64,000 nt of DNA, taken from NCBI GenBank assembly GCA_000621185.1, contig KK211223.1:64001-128000 (forward strand), in the 5' to 3' direction. The DNA is from Franconibacter pulveris DSM 19144 (lineage in GTDB: Bacteria > Pseudomonadota > Gammaproteobacteria > Enterobacterales > Enterobacteriaceae). Position numbers and translations under genes: made by a program. Each line of letters opens with the position of its first letter. Position 1 is the stretch's first letter. The notes beneath the pieces were generated by a model. It was not told the DNA's origin. It made no database searches and saw nothing but the letters and a program-made list of their open reading frames with translations. Below are positions 9,239 through 20,450 of this stretch, piece by piece.

Positions 9239-9247
9239 TAAAGTCCT

Positions 9248-9706
9248 ATGGATAAGAAAATGCCCCGGCTAAAACATCTGCTTACGCCGGGGGAGGTCGC
9301 AAAGCGTAGCGGCGTTGCGGTCTCCGCGCTCCATTTCTACGAAAGCAAAGGCTTGATAAAAAGCACCCGCAATGCGGGCAACCAGCGCCGCTATTCCAGG
9401 GAGGTATTGCGTTATGTGGCCATCATCAAGATTGCGCAGCGTATCGGCATACCGCTCGCAACCGTTGGCGAGGCGCTTGGCGTTTTGCCGGATGGACACA
9501 CGCTGAGCGCAAAAGCGTGGAAAGAACTTTCATCACAGTGGCGGGAGGAGCTGGATCGGCGCATTAAAACAATGACGGCGCTGCGAGATGAGCTGGATGG
9601 CTGTATTGGCTGCGGTTGTCTTTCGCGCCGCGACTGCCCGCTACGCAACCCGAACGATAAGCTGGGCGAGCAGGGCACCGGCGCACGGCTGCTGGAAGAC
9701 GAGTAA
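9248..9706 (+). CDS. soxR: SoxR, [2Fe-2S] redox sensor
   Basis: MerR-family homodimer that senses redox-active compounds with a [2Fe-2S] cluster and activates soxS. 152 residues. N-terminal winged helix-turn-helix ([26 protein letters not shown]), dimerisation helix about 80-115, then the cluster loop C119-I-G-C122-G-C124-LSRRD-C130 with all four ligand cysteines. Start ATG gives [17 protein letters not shown]. Divergent from soxS; a bidirectional terminator follows the stop. Confidence 0.98.
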   Translation: MDKKMPRLKHLLTPGEVAKRSGVAVSALHFYESKGLIKSTRNAGNQRRYSREVLRYVAIIKIAQRIGIPLATVGEALGVLPDGHTLSAKAWKELSSQWREELDRRIKTMTALRDELDGCIGCGCLSRRDCPLRNPNDKLGEQGTGARLLEDE

Positions 9707-9710
9707 AAGA

Positions 9711-9744
9711 CGAAAGCGCCCATTACGGGCGCTTTCGGGTTTTC
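9711..9744. terminator. Bidirectional terminator, soxR / SraL
   Basis: CGAAAGCGCCC - ATTAC - GGGCGCTTTCG, 11-bp perfect stem; GGGTTTTCC follows on plus, TCTTTT on minus. Four bases after the soxR stop codon. Confidence 0.85.
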
Positions 9745-9844
9745 CGGTCTTGGTCTTTCGCTCTATCCCGCTGTCTCACGGGAGGGTTTCCCCCGACATC
9801 GCGCCCCTCGGTTGTATCATGCAGGAGGGTCCGGGCTGCGCCGA
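9711..9844 (-). ncRNA. sraL: Candidate SraL (RyjA) small RNA
   Basis: In E. coli and Salmonella, SraL is a ~140-nt sigmaS-dependent RNA encoded opposite and immediately downstream of soxR, sharing its terminator. Here, on the minus strand, CTATACTT (9851-9858), a sigmaS-type -10 element, lies about 7 bp before a start near 9844, and the transcript would end at the hairpin/T tract 9711-9737, giving ~134 nt. Location, orientation, length and promoter type all agree. Sequence identity of the body could not be checked. Confidence 0.6.
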
Positions 9845-9971
9845 CACTGCAAGTATAGTTTATGCTCGCGGTTTTTTCAGAGAGGCATGGCGATTTTTTA
9901 ATCGCTCCGGCGCCCGGACTGGCGGCCCGTTACCTATAGTTAATTTAACTGAGATAACACGAGGTTACGCC

Positions 9972-10640
9972 ATGCTTACCGTTCATCACCTTAATAATTC
10001 CCGCTCACAGCGCATTCTCTGGGCGCTGGAAGAGTTGAACCAGCCTTACGAAATTGTGCGCTATCAGCGGGAGCCGACCATGCTGGCGCCCGAGGCGTTG
10101 AAAAAAGTGCATCCGCTCGGCAAATCGCCGGTACTGGAAGATAACGAACATAAGCTGGTTGAGTCCGGCGCCATTCTTGAATATTTGCAGGAAACTTACG
10201 ACGGCGAGCAGCGGTTTAAGCCGCAGAACCCGGCAGAGAAGCTGGATTACCGCTTCTGGCTGCATTATGCCGAAGGCTCGCTCATGCCGCTTTTGATGAT
10301 GAAGCTGGTTTTCTTAAGTCTCGGCAAACCGCCGGTGCCCTTTGGTTTTCGCACGCTGGGCAAAGCGCTGGGGCAGGGGGTGCAAAAGGCGTATCTCAAT
10401 AAGCAACTCGCCACGCACACGCAGTTCATTGAAAACCATCTTAAACAGCATCCCTGGTTCGCCGGGCAGAGCTTCAGCATGGCGGATATTCAGATGAGCT
10501 TTCCCATCATCGCGCTGCTGGCGCGCGGTGGGGTGGGCAACGTGCCGCAGATTGAAGCATGGAAAAAAAATATCGAGGCGCGGCCTGCTTACCAGCGCGC
10601 CATGGAAAAAGGCGGCCCGTTTGACATTCCCGGCGGCTGA
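9972..10640 (+). CDS. Glutathione S-transferase family protein
   Basis: 222 residues. N-terminal thioredoxin-like domain about 1-80 with Ser9-Asn-Ser-Arg-Ser-Gln at the glutathione-activating site, PLGKSPVLEDN (cis-Pro) and ESGAILEYL (Glu-Ser contacting the gamma-glutamyl group); C-terminal helical domain with SMADIQMSFP, the N-capping motif. Likely conjugates or reduces electrophiles in the cytosol. The frame is open far upstream, but the ATG at 9972 gives the correct fold boundary (MLTVHHLNNSRSQRILWALEEL) and has CGAGG as a ribosome binding site. Inserted between soxR and ghxP; E. coli has no gene here. Substrate unknown. Confidence 0.9.
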   Translation: MLTVHHLNNSRSQRILWALEELNQPYEIVRYQREPTMLAPEALKKVHPLGKSPVLEDNEHKLVESGAILEYLQETYDGEQRFKPQNPAEKLDYRFWLHYAEGSLMPLLMMKLVFLSLGKPPVPFGFRTLGKALGQGVQKAYLNKQLATHTQFIENHLKQHPWFAGQSFSMADIQMSFPIIALLARGGVGNVPQIEAWKKNIEARPAYQRAMEKGGPFDIPGG

Positions 10641-10987
10641 GGCATGCAAAAACCCTATGAGCCAGGCAAAATTGAAAACGCTATTCTGCATAATTGTTGC
10701 GAAATTGCGCATCAACGGTATCGTTTGCGCATAACGCGGCGATTAATTAACCAGCCAGCGGAGATTTTCATGGAAAGCCGTAAAGTTCTGTTGAAAATCC
10801 CCGCAGGAAGGCTGGATAATCGTTTGCCTTAAATTGACGAGCCGTTTTTACGCGCGGAGTTAAACGTTTGCTTTGCGTGGCCCCCACCTTTGCCACGCAC
10901 TCAGCCAGGGAATAGACGTTTGATCGGCAGTGGGTTGTCCACCACGCGTAGAAGCGAAATCATAAAAATCTCAGGGGATGTTTCACT
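10641..10987. promoter_or_regulatory. ghxP upstream region with PurR-like boxes
   Basis: No gene. Three 16-bp elements resemble the PurR operator ACGCAAACGTTTGCGT: 10715-10730 (ACGGTATCGTTTGCGC, 12/16), 10814-10829 (about 10/16) and 10858-10873 (AGTTAAACGTTTGCTT, 12/16). ghxP is a known PurR target in E. coli, so at least one box is probably an operator. The transcription start is not obvious. Confidence 0.5.
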
Positions 10988-12337
10988 ATGTCTACGCCTT
11001 CAGCGCGTACCGGCGGTTCGCTTGACGCCTTCTTTAAAATTTCAGCGCGCGGCAGCACCGTCCGTCAGGAAGTTGTCGCGGGTCTTACCACGTTTCTCGC
11101 CATGGTCTACTCCGTCATCGTCGTGCCGGGCATGCTGGGAAAAGCGGGTTTTCCGCCCGCCGCTGTCTTTGTCGCCACCTGCCTGGTCGCCGGGTTCGGT
11201 TCGATTGTGATGGGGCTGTGGGCTAATCTGCCGCTGGCCATCGGCTGCGCCATTTCACTGACCGCCTTCACCGCCTTTAGCCTGGTGCTGGGCCAGCATA
11301 TCAGCGTGCCGGTAGCGCTTGGCGCGGTATTCCTGATGGGGGTGCTGTTTACGATTATCTCCGCAACCGGCATTCGCAGCTGGATCCTGCGCAACCTGCC
11401 GCACGGCGTTGCGCACGGCACCGGCATTGGCATCGGCCTGTTCCTGCTGTTGATCGCGGCAAACGGCGTTGGCCTGGTTATCAAAAACCCGCTGGATGGC
11501 CTGCCGGTGACGCTCGGCCACTTCGCCAGCTTCCCGGTTATCATGTCGCTGATTGGTCTGGCGGTGATTATCGGTCTGGAAAAACTAAAAGTGCCGGGCG
11601 GCATTTTGCTGACCATCATCGGCATCTCTGTCGTCGGGTTGATTTTCGACCCGGCGGTACATTTCTCCGGTATTTTCGCCATGCCTTCGCTGAAAGATGA
11701 GCAGGGCCATTCGCTGATTGGCAGCCTCGACATCATGGGCGCGCTGAATCCGGTCGTTATCCCAAGCGTACTGGCGCTGGTTATGACGGCGGTCTTCGAC
11801 GCGACCGGCACCATCCGCGCGGTCGCCGGCCAGGCGAACCTGCTGGATAAAGACGGGCAGATTATCGACGGCGGCAAAGCGCTGACTACCGACTCGCTCT
11901 CCAGCGTGTTCTCAGGCGTCGTCGGCGCAGCGCCTGCGGCGGTTTATATCGAATCGGCGGCCGGTACGGCGGCGGGCGGCAAAACGGGCCTGACGGCGCT
12001 GACCGTCGGCGTGCTGTTCCTGCTTATCCTGTTCCTTTCTCCGCTCTCTTATCTGGTGCCTGCTTATGCTACCGCACCGGCGCTGATGTATGTCGGCCTG
12101 CTGATGCTGAGTAACGTCGCGAAAATCGATTTCGCTGACTTCGTGGACGCCATGGCGGGCCTTATCACCGCCGTGTTTATCGTGCTGACCTGCAACATCG
12201 TTACCGGCATCATGATAGGCTTCGCTTCTCTGGTGATTGGCCGCATCGTCTCCGGCGAGTTCCGTAAGCTGAACATCGGCACCGTGGTTATCGCCATCGC
12301 GCTGGTCGCTTTTTATGCAGGCGGCTGGGCAATCTAA
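10988..12337 (+). CDS. ghxP: GhxP, guanine/hypoxanthine permease
   Basis: Proton-coupled guanine and hypoxanthine importer of the AzgA branch of the NCS2 family, inner membrane. 449 residues, same length as E. coli GhxP (YjcD) and nearly superimposable: [32 protein letters not shown] at the start, [21 protein letters not shown] in the central substrate-site segment, and [17 protein letters not shown] end. About 12-14 membrane segments. Preceded by PurR-like boxes and followed by a strong terminator, so a monocistronic purine-repressed gene is expected. Confidence 0.97.
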   Translation: MSTPSARTGGSLDAFFKISARGSTVRQEVVAGLTTFLAMVYSVIVVPGMLGKAGFPPAAVFVATCLVAGFGSIVMGLWANLPLAIGCAISLTAFTAFSLVLGQHISVPVALGAVFLMGVLFTIISATGIRSWILRNLPHGVAHGTGIGIGLFLLLIAANGVGLVIKNPLDGLPVTLGHFASFPVIMSLIGLAVIIGLEKLKVPGGILLTIIGISVVGLIFDPAVHFSGIFAMPSLKDEQGHSLIGSLDIMGALNPVVIPSVLALVMTAVFDATGTIRAVAGQANLLDKDGQIIDGGKALTTDSLSSVFSGVVGAAPAAVYIESAAGTAAGGKTGLTALTVGVLFLLILFLSPLSYLVPAYATAPALMYVGLLMLSNVAKIDFADFVDAMAGLITAVFIVLTCNIVTGIMIGFASLVIGRIVSGEFRKLNIGTVVIAIALVAFYAGGWAI

Positions 12338-12351
12338 GCGTTTTCTCCCTG

Positions 12352-12376
12352 CGGGCGGCGCTAGCCGCCCGTTTTT
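12352..12376 (+). terminator. Intrinsic terminator of ghxP
   Basis: CGGGCGGC - GCTA - GCCGCCCG followed by TTTTT, 15 bp after the stop. Confidence 0.9.
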
Positions 12377-12482
12377 CCCGCTTTAAGGCACATCCTGTTT
12401 CCTTTTGATTGATGACGATGTTTTATTATCAGGGCACAACAGCGCATTTCTGATACAAAACACATCGCAATCGAAGGAACGC

Positions 12483-14129
12483 ATGGAAATCTTTTTTACC
12501 ATTCTGATCATGACCCTTGTGGTCTCCCTCTCCGGGGTAGTGACGCGAGTGCTCCCCTTTCAAATCCCGCTTCCGCTGATGCAGATAGCCATCGGGGCCT
12601 TACTGGCCTGGCCGCGCTTTGGTCTGCACGTGGATTTCAACCCGGAACTTTTTCTGGTGCTCTTTATTCCGCCGCTGCTGTTTGCTGACGGCTGGAAAAC
12701 CCCGACCCGCGAGTTTCTCGATCATGGGCGAGAGATAATCGGCCTGGCGCTGGCGCTGGTGGTGGTCACCGTGGTCGGCATCGGCTTTCTCATCTACTGG
12801 ATGGTGCCGGGTATCCCGCTCATTCCGGCGTTCGCCCTGGCGGCCGTGCTTTCGCCGACCGATGCTGTGGCGCTTTCCGGCATCGTGGGCGAAGGACGCA
12901 TCCCGAAAAAAATCATGGGCATCCTGCAGGGCGAAGCGCTGATGAATGACGCTTCGGGCCTGGTGGCGCTGAAATTCGCCGTGGCGGTAGCGATGGGGAC
13001 GATGGTCTTCACCGTAGGCGGCGCGACGGTCGAATTCCTGAAAGTGGCGATTGGCGGTCTGCTCGCCGGCATCGCAGTAAGCTGGCTCTATGGCCGCTCG
13101 CTGCGCTTGCTAAGCCGCTGGGGCGGCGATGAGCCCGCCACGCAAACGCTGATGCTGCTGCTGTTGCCGTTCGCCTCTTACCTGATTGCCGAACACATCG
13201 GCGTTTCCGGCATTCTGGCCGCGGTGGCCGCCGGGATGACCATCACCCGTTCCGGCGTGCTGCGCCGCGCGCCGCTCGCCATGCGCCTGCGCGCCAACAG
13301 CGTCTGGTCGATGCTGGAATTCGTCTTCAACGGCATGGTCTTCCTGATGCTGGGCCTGCAACTGCCCGGCATTTTTGAAGGTTCGCTGGCGCAGGCGGAG
13401 CTGGATCCGAACGTCGAAGTATGGATGTTGTTCCTCGACATCGTGCTTATCTACGTGGCGCTTATCGCGGTGCGTTTCGCGTGGCTGTGGGTGATGAAGC
13501 GCTTTAGCCGCCGCTTCCTGACCAAAAAGCCGATGGAGTTCGGCTCCTATACCACGCGCGAGCTGTTGATTGCCTCTTTCGCAGGGGTACGCGGCGCCAT
13601 TACGCTCGCCGGCGTGCTTTCCATTCCGCTGCTGCTGCCGGACGGCTCGCTGTTCCCGGCGCGTTATGAGCTGATTTTCCTGGCGATGGGCGTGATCCTT
13701 TTCTCGCTGCTCGTCGGCGTAATTATGCTGCCCATCCTGCTGCAAAACGTGGAAGTCGCGGATCACGCCTTAGCGCGTAAAGAGGAGCGCAAAGTCAGGT
13801 CCCTGCTTGCTGAAGTGGCTATCACCGCCGTTCAGAAGAAAGAGGAGCGGCTGGCGGCGGACGTGAATGAAAACATCGACGACGATCTGCTCAGAGAGGT
13901 AAGTTCAAGGGTTATCGGCAATCTGCGCCGTCGCGCTGACGGGCGCAACGATGTGGAAAACAGCGAGCTTGAAGAAAGCCTTGAACGGCGTTTTCGCTTG
14001 GCTGCGCTGAACGCCGAGCGCGGAGAGCTTTACCATCTGCGCGCCACGCAGCAGATCAGCAACGAAACGCTGATGAAAATGCTGCGCGATCTCGACCTGC
14101 TCGAAGCGCTGTTGAGCGAGAAAAGCTAA
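12483..14129 (+). CDS. yjcE: YjcE, CPA1-family Na+/H+ antiporter
   Basis: Predicted monovalent cation/proton antiporter of the inner membrane. 548 residues (549 in E. coli YjcE). About 12 membrane segments fill residues 1-415; LSPTDAVALSGIV and GEALMNDASGLVALK carry the acidic residues of the NhaP/NHE exchange site. A ~130-residue charged cytosolic tail follows (EERKVRSLLAEVAI... LEALLSEKS). Start chosen at ATG 12483, preceded by GAAGGAACGC, giving MEIFFTILIMTLVVSLSG; 26 codons of open frame upstream are not conserved. Ion specificity is not established. Confidence 0.95.
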   Translation: MEIFFTILIMTLVVSLSGVVTRVLPFQIPLPLMQIAIGALLAWPRFGLHVDFNPELFLVLFIPPLLFADGWKTPTREFLDHGREIIGLALALVVVTVVGIGFLIYWMVPGIPLIPAFALAAVLSPTDAVALSGIVGEGRIPKKIMGILQGEALMNDASGLVALKFAVAVAMGTMVFTVGGATVEFLKVAIGGLLAGIAVSWLYGRSLRLLSRWGGDEPATQTLMLLLLPFASYLIAEHIGVSGILAAVAAGMTITRSGVLRRAPLAMRLRANSVWSMLEFVFNGMVFLMLGLQLPGIFEGSLAQAELDPNVEVWMLFLDIVLIYVALIAVRFAWLWVMKRFSRRFLTKKPMEFGSYTTRELLIASFAGVRGAITLAGVLSIPLLLPDGSLFPARYELIFLAMGVILFSLLVGVIMLPILLQNVEVADHALARKEERKVRSLLAEVAITAVQKKEERLAADVNENIDDDLLREVSSRVIGNLRRRADGRNDVENSELEESLERRFRLAALNAERGELYHLRATQQISNETLMKMLRDLDLLEALLSEKS

Positions 14130-14132
14130 GCT

Positions 14133-15026
14133 CTACTGGCCCGCTTCGGCGGGCCAGAATGTTTTACAGCAGGCTATCCACGCCTGCGCGCTTTGCGAAA
14201 GATACACCCCCTCGCGCCAAATCATCCCCAGTTGCCAGCGAAGCTCGCTTTGCAGCGGCAGCCACATCAGCGTGGTCTTATCGAGTTTCTCACACACCGG
14301 CTCAGGCAGGATGGCGACGCCAACGCCCGCCTGCACCATTGCCGCCAGAAAATCCCACTGTCCGCTACGCACCGCGATGCGCGGTTTTATCTCATGCGCG
14401 CTGAACAACTGCATAAGCTGGCGGCTGAGTGAAAAATCCTCGTTATAGATAAGCAGCGGCTCGTTTGCCAGTTGCTCTGGCTCAACGTGCCGGCGACTCA
14501 GCCACGCGCCGGAGCGGGGCGTGAGCACGCAGAGCGGGTGGCTAAACAGAGGCAGAGTGACAAGGCTGCTTTCTTCGTCAACGGGCAGTGCGGTGATAGC
14601 GAGATCGAGTTCGCCGTTCAGCACCGCCTGCTGCACCGTCAGCCCGCCAAACTCAGAAATTTTTAGCTCAACGCCCGGATACCGCTGGCGGTAGAGGCTA
14701 ATGGGGCCAGCCATGGTCATGCCGACCATCGGCGGGATGCCGAGGCGAAGAATGCCTTTGTTGAGATGGTTAATGTCGCTGAGTTCCGATTCAAGCTGGC
14801 GGAACTCCGTCAGAATAGCGAGGCCGCGCTCATAGACTACGCGGCCGGTATCGGTCAGCAGCAGCCTGCGCCCGTCGCGGATAAGCAGCGTGCAGTTCAG
14901 CTCGTCTTCAAGATTGCGCAGCATCTTGCTGATGGTTGGTTGGGTGACGAAAAGCGTCTGCGCCGCGCGGGTGAAACTTTGCTGGCGCACAACCTCGACA
15001 AAGTACCGCAGCGTTCTGATATCCAT
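14133..15026 (-). CDS. LysR-family regulator of cidAB
   Basis: 297 residues. N-terminal winged helix-turn-helix (RTLRYFVEVVRQQSFTRAAQTLFVTQPTISKMLRNLEDELN), then two periplasmic-binding-like effector subdomains from about residue 90. Divergent from cidA with a 102-bp spacer, the arrangement of CidR/CidAB in other bacteria, where the regulator activates cidAB in response to acetate or overflow carbon. That role is inferred from position. Lies next to yjcE on one side and near the acs-actP acetate operon on the other, which fits an acetate-linked signal. Confidence 0.85.
   Translation of the reverse strand: MDIRTLRYFVEVVRQQSFTRAAQTLFVTQPTISKMLRNLEDELNCTLLIRDGRRLLLTDTGRVVYERGLAILTEFRQLESELSDINHLNKGILRLGIPPMVGMTMAGPISLYRQRYPGVELKISEFGGLTVQQAVLNGELDLAITALPVDEESSLVTLPLFSHPLCVLTPRSGAWLSRRHVEPEQLANEPLLIYNEDFSLSRQLMQLFSAHEIKPRIAVRSGQWDFLAAMVQAGVGVAILPEPVCEKLDKTTLMWLPLQSELRWQLGMIWREGVYLSQSAQAWIACCKTFWPAEAGQ
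14137..14156 (+). terminator. Terminator hairpin of yjcE inside LysR 3' end
   Basis: TGGCCCGC-TTCG-GCGGGCCA, a UUCG-capped stem directly after yjcE, followed by GAATGTTTT. It also encodes the last residues of the convergent LysR protein. Confidence 0.65.
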
Positions 15027-15128
15027 AACTATTCCTTCGAACTATAGCTGCAATGAGTTTAATTCATTTCGTACCGGTAAGGGCGCTCCCTATACTGACG
15101 CTCTGCCGTTTTTTCTGGAATATTGACC

Positions 15129-15554
15129 ATGATCCTGGCGTTACGTCGCTTTACGCCTGCTGTGACCCGCCCGTTGCAAATCGCGCTTCAGGTACTTCTT
15201 TATGTCGGGCTGTTCTTGCTTGCGCAAAATCTCGTGGACTGGCTCCATCTGCCGCTGCCCGCCAACCTCGTCGGCATGCTGTTGATGCTGGGGCTGATTG
15301 TGCTTCGCGTGCTGCCGCTGAACTGGGTGCGGGCCGGGGCGCGCTGGCTGCTGGCGGAGATGCTGCTTTTCTTCGTCCCCGCCGTGGTGGCGGTAGTGAA
15401 CTATGCGCAACTGCTGATGGTGGACGGCTGGCGCATTTTTCTGGTTATCGCGCTCAGTACCGTATTCGTGCTGGGCGCCACGGCCTGGGTGGTGGATAAA
15501 GTTTACCGTTACGAACTCGCGCGCGAGGCGCGCAGGCAGGGCAACCGTGAATAA
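15129..15554 (+). CDS. cidA: CidA/LrgA family membrane protein
   Basis: Small holin-like membrane protein of the CidA/LrgA family. 141 residues with four predicted membrane segments (about 15-35, 40-58, 70-92, 100-122). PLPANLVGMLLMLGLIVLRV and LFFVPAVVAVVNY are typical family stretches. ATG at 15129 preferred over the in-frame TTG two codons upstream. Overlaps cidB by 8 bp, so the two are translated together. Recent work on the family points to transport of small organic acids such as pyruvate as well as to cell lysis control; the function here is not known. Confidence 0.88.
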   Translation: MILALRRFTPAVTRPLQIALQVLLYVGLFLLAQNLVDWLHLPLPANLVGMLLMLGLIVLRVLPLNWVRAGARWLLAEMLLFFVPAVVAVVNYAQLLMVDGWRIFLVIALSTVFVLGATAWVVDKVYRYELAREARRQGNRE

Positions 15555-16236
15555 TTTCCTCTTAAGCGTGCTCTGTCTGGTGGTGACGGTCGCGCTCTAC
15601 TTTGCGAATAAAAAGCTGTATCGCCGCTTTCGCGCGTTGCCGCTGATGCCGCTGGTATTCACGCCGCTGCTGCTGGTGCTGATGCTGGTGTTCGGCCACA
15701 TCTCTTACCAGAACTATATTGGTGAAACTCACTGGCTGCTGTGGCTGCTCGGTCCGGCGACCATCGCCTTCGCCGTGCCGGTTTATGACAATCTGGCGGT
15801 GATTAAGCGTCACTGGCTGTCGCTTTCGGCGGGCGTCATTACCGCAACAGTGGTGGCGGTGACCAGCTCAGTGTGGCTGGCGCGGCTTTTTACTCTGCCG
15901 GACGAAATCCAGCGCAGCCTCGCGGTGCGCTCCGTGACCACGCCTTTTGCGCTGGCGGCCGCCGGGCCGCTTGGCGGGCAGGCCGATCTGGTGGCGTTGT
16001 TTGTAGTGATAACCGGCGTGTTTGGCATGGCGGTGGGAGATGTGCTGTTCCTGCGGCTTGCCATTAACGCAGGCCTTGCGAAAGGCGCGGGTTTCGGCGC
16101 CGCCTCACACGGCGCAGGGACAGCGCGGGCTTACGAACTCGGTCCGCAGGAGGGCACCATCGCCAGTCTGGTGATGATGCTCTCCGGTGTGGTGATGGTG
16201 CTTATCGCGCCGCTGGTGGCGCGGCTGATGTTCTGA
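15547..16236 (+). CDS. cidB: CidB/LrgB family membrane protein
   Basis: Partner of CidA, 229 residues, starting at GTG within the cidA 3' end (8-bp overlap). About seven membrane segments; family motifs LWLLGPATIAFAVPVYD near residue 60, RSVTTPFALAAAG near 130 and GAASHGAGTARAYELG near 185 are intact. Predicted to act with CidA as a membrane complex affecting murein hydrolase activity or small-acid export. Regulated most likely by the divergent LysR gene. Confidence 0.9.
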   Translation: MNNFLLSVLCLVVTVALYFANKKLYRRFRALPLMPLVFTPLLLVLMLVFGHISYQNYIGETHWLLWLLGPATIAFAVPVYDNLAVIKRHWLSLSAGVITATVVAVTSSVWLARLFTLPDEIQRSLAVRSVTTPFALAAAGPLGGQADLVALFVVITGVFGMAVGDVLFLRLAINAGLAKGAGFGAASHGAGTARAYELGPQEGTIASLVMMLSGVVMVLIAPLVARLMF

Positions 16237-16307
16237 GCGCGTTAGCCATAATGAATGCATCTGTTTACTGTTATTGCTAAGGATGGGGGCGAAGGGAAGG
16301 GAATATG

Positions 16308-16332
16308 CTCCCCGGCCAGAATGACCGGGGAG
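16308..16332. repeat. GC-rich hairpin between cidB and actP
   Basis: CTCCCCGG - CCAGAATGA - CCGGGGAG. No T tract on either strand, so it is more likely an mRNA-stabilising or REP-like hairpin at the actP 3' end than an intrinsic terminator. Confidence 0.6.
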
Positions 16333-16337
16333 AGGGG

Positions 16338-18304
<1,967 letters not shown>

Positions 18305-18454
18305 CACAGCATCTCCAGAAGTAATCCCCTTGGTCCTTCCTGCCGCATGTTCCGGCATGTCGGTCCTCCGCGCGTGGCGAGGAGGCGCTCGCTCGCCGCC
18401 TTCCTGCGACAGCAACTTCTTCAGGGAGGGCAAGGTACAGGTTGATAGTTATCT

Positions 18455-18476
18455 CCTCTCCCCGGTCGGGGAGAGG
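18455..18476. repeat. Perfect intercistronic hairpin acs-yjcH
   Basis: CCTCTCCCCG-GT-CGGGGAGAGG in the 187-bp gap between acs and yjcH, with no T tract. Likely an mRNA stability or attenuation element that lets Acs be made in excess of the membrane proteins. Confidence 0.65.
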
Positions 18477-18491
18477 CGTTAAGGTAAGAGG

Positions 18492-20450
18492 TTATGACGG
18501 CATGGCGATGGACTGCTTCTCTTCGAGCAGTTTTTCCACCACGCCCGGGTCGGCAAGCGTAGAGGTATCGCCAAAGTTGCTGGTATCGCCTGCGGCAATC
18601 TTGCGCAAAATGCGGCGCATGATTTTGCCTGAGCGGGTTTTCGGCAGCGAGTCGGTCCAGTGCAGTACGTCCGGCGTGGCAAGCGGGCCTATCTCTTTAC
18701 GCACCCAGTTACGCACCTCGGCATAAAGCTCGGGCGTCGGCTCTTCGCCATGGTTCAGCGTGACGTAGGCGTAAATCGCCTGGCCTTTGATGCTGTGCGG
18801 AATGCCCACCACCGCCGCTTCGGCGATTTTCGGATGCGAGACCAGCGCCGACTCAATCTCAGCGGTGCCGAGACGGTGGCCGGAGACGTTCAGCACGTCA
18901 TCCACGCGGCCGGTTATCCAGTAATAGCCATCTTCATCGCGACGCGCGCCGTCGCCGCTGAAGTACATGTTCTTGAAGGTGGAAAAGTAGGTTTGCTCGA
19001 AACGCTCGTGGTCGCCGAACAGGGTGCGCGCCTGGCCTGGCCAGGAGTCGGTGATAACCAGGTTGCCTTCGGTCGCGCCCGAAAGCGGGTTGCCTTCGTT
19101 ATCCACCAGCGCGGGTTTGACGCCGAAGAAAGGACGCGTGGCGGAACCTGCTTTCAGCTCAATGGCGCCGGGCAGCGGGGTTATCATAAAGCCGCCGGTT
19201 TCGGTCTGCCACCAGGTATCCATCACCGGGCATTTCTCGTTGCCTATCTTCTTCCAGTACCACTCCCAGGCTTCCGGGTTAATCGGCTCGCCTACCGACC
19301 CCAGAATGCGAAGCGATGAACGGTCGGTGCCGTCGATGGCTTTATCCCCTTCGGCCATGAGCGCGCGAATGGCGGTCGGCGCGGTGTAGAGGATGTTCAC
19401 TTTATGCTTATCCACCACCTGCGCCATGCGGTTTGGCGCAGGCCAGTTCGGCACCCCTTCAAACATCAGCGTGGTGGCGCCGCAGGCGAGCGGGCCGTAG
19501 AGCAGGTAGCTGTGGCCGGTAACCCAGCCGATATCTGCGGTGCACCAGTAAATGTCGCCCGGATGGTAGTCGAAGACATATTTAAACGTGGTGGCCGCGT
19601 ACACCAGGTAGCCGCCGGTGGTATGCAGCACCCCTTTCGGTTTGCCGGTCGAGCCGGAGGTGTAAAGAATAAAAAGCGGATCTTCAGCGTTCATTTCCAC
19701 CGGCTGATGGTGGGCGCTGGCCTTTTCCACCCGCTCGTTCCACCAGAGGTCGCGCCCTTCCTGCCAGTCAATCTTGCCACCGGTGCGCTTGAGCACGATG
19801 ACATGCTCAACGCTTGTCACGCCCGGGTTTTTCAGCGCGTCGTCGACGTTTTTCTTCAGCGGAATGGTGCGTCCTGCGCGAATGCCTTCATCGGCGGTGA
19901 TAACCAGCCGTGAGCTTGAATCGATAATGCGTCCCGCCACCGCTTCCGGCGAAAAGCCGCCGAAAATCACTGAATGCACGGCGCCGATGCGCGCGCAGGC
20001 GAGCATCGCCACGGCGGCTTCCGGCACCATCGGCATATAAATGGCGACCACGTCGCCTTTTTTGATGCCGAGATCGGTGAGCGTATTGGCGAAGCGGCAG
20101 ACGTCGCGATGCAGTTCCCGGTAGGTAATGGTTTTGCTCTGGCTGGCGTCATCGCCTTCCCAGATGATGGCGGTTCGATCGCCGTGGTCATGCAAATGTC
20201 TGTCGAGGCAGTTGGCCGCCAGATTCAGCGTGCCGTCTTCATACCATTTGATAGCGATATTGCCGGGCGCGAAAGAGGTGTTTTTTACCCGTTCGTAGGG
20301 CTTGATCCAGTCGAGGATTTTGCCCTGTTCGCCCCAGAAAGCGTCAGGATCGTGAACAGATTGCTGATAATAAGCTTCATACTGCTCCGGATTAATCAGG
20401 CAACGTTCCGCAATATTTGCGGGAATAGGGTGTTTATGAATTTGGCTCAT
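18492..20450 (-). CDS. acs: Acs, acetyl-CoA synthetase
   Basis: Converts acetate, ATP and CoA to acetyl-CoA via acetyl-AMP; high-affinity acetate assimilation in the cytosol. 652 residues, as in E. coli. Adenylate-forming motifs: [17 protein letters not shown] (P-loop, about 262-278), [10 protein letters not shown] (about 410), [31 protein letters not shown] (hinge) and [11 protein letters not shown] near 609, whose Lys is the acetylated/regulated residue. ATG at 20450 follows AAGGAG and gives [20 protein letters not shown]. First gene of acs-yjcH-actP. In E. coli cAMP-CRP activates acs. Confidence 0.98.
   Translation of the reverse strand: MSQIHKHPIPANIAERCLINPEQYEAYYQQSVHDPDAFWGEQGKILDWIKPYERVKNTSFAPGNIAIKWYEDGTLNLAANCLDRHLHDHGDRTAIIWEGDDASQSKTITYRELHRDVCRFANTLTDLGIKKGDVVAIYMPMVPEAAVAMLACARIGAVHSVIFGGFSPEAVAGRIIDSSSRLVITADEGIRAGRTIPLKKNVDDALKNPGVTSVEHVIVLKRTGGKIDWQEGRDLWWNERVEKASAHHQPVEMNAEDPLFILYTSGSTGKPKGVLHTTGGYLVYAATTFKYVFDYHPGDIYWCTADIGWVTGHSYLLYGPLACGATTLMFEGVPNWPAPNRMAQVVDKHKVNILYTAPTAIRALMAEGDKAIDGTDRSSLRILGSVGEPINPEAWEWYWKKIGNEKCPVMDTWWQTETGGFMITPLPGAIELKAGSATRPFFGVKPALVDNEGNPLSGATEGNLVITDSWPGQARTLFGDHERFEQTYFSTFKNMYFSGDGARRDEDGYYWITGRVDDVLNVSGHRLGTAEIESALVSHPKIAEAAVVGIPHSIKGQAIYAYVTLNHGEEPTPELYAEVRNWVRKEIGPLATPDVLHWTDSLPKTRSGKIMRRILRKIAAGDTSNFGDTSTLADPGVVEKLLEEKQSIAMPS

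Noticed and set aside
9588..9971. N-terminal extension of the glutathione transferase frame
   Set aside because: Would overlap soxR and its terminator; the fold begins at the ATG at 9972.
13110..13766. Minus-strand frame of 218 codons within yjcE
   Set aside because: Antisense shadow of a membrane-protein gene; no motifs.
14137..14156. Hairpin as evidence of a truncated LysR gene
   Set aside because: LysR protein is full length; the hairpin simply overlaps its last codons and serves convergent yjcE.
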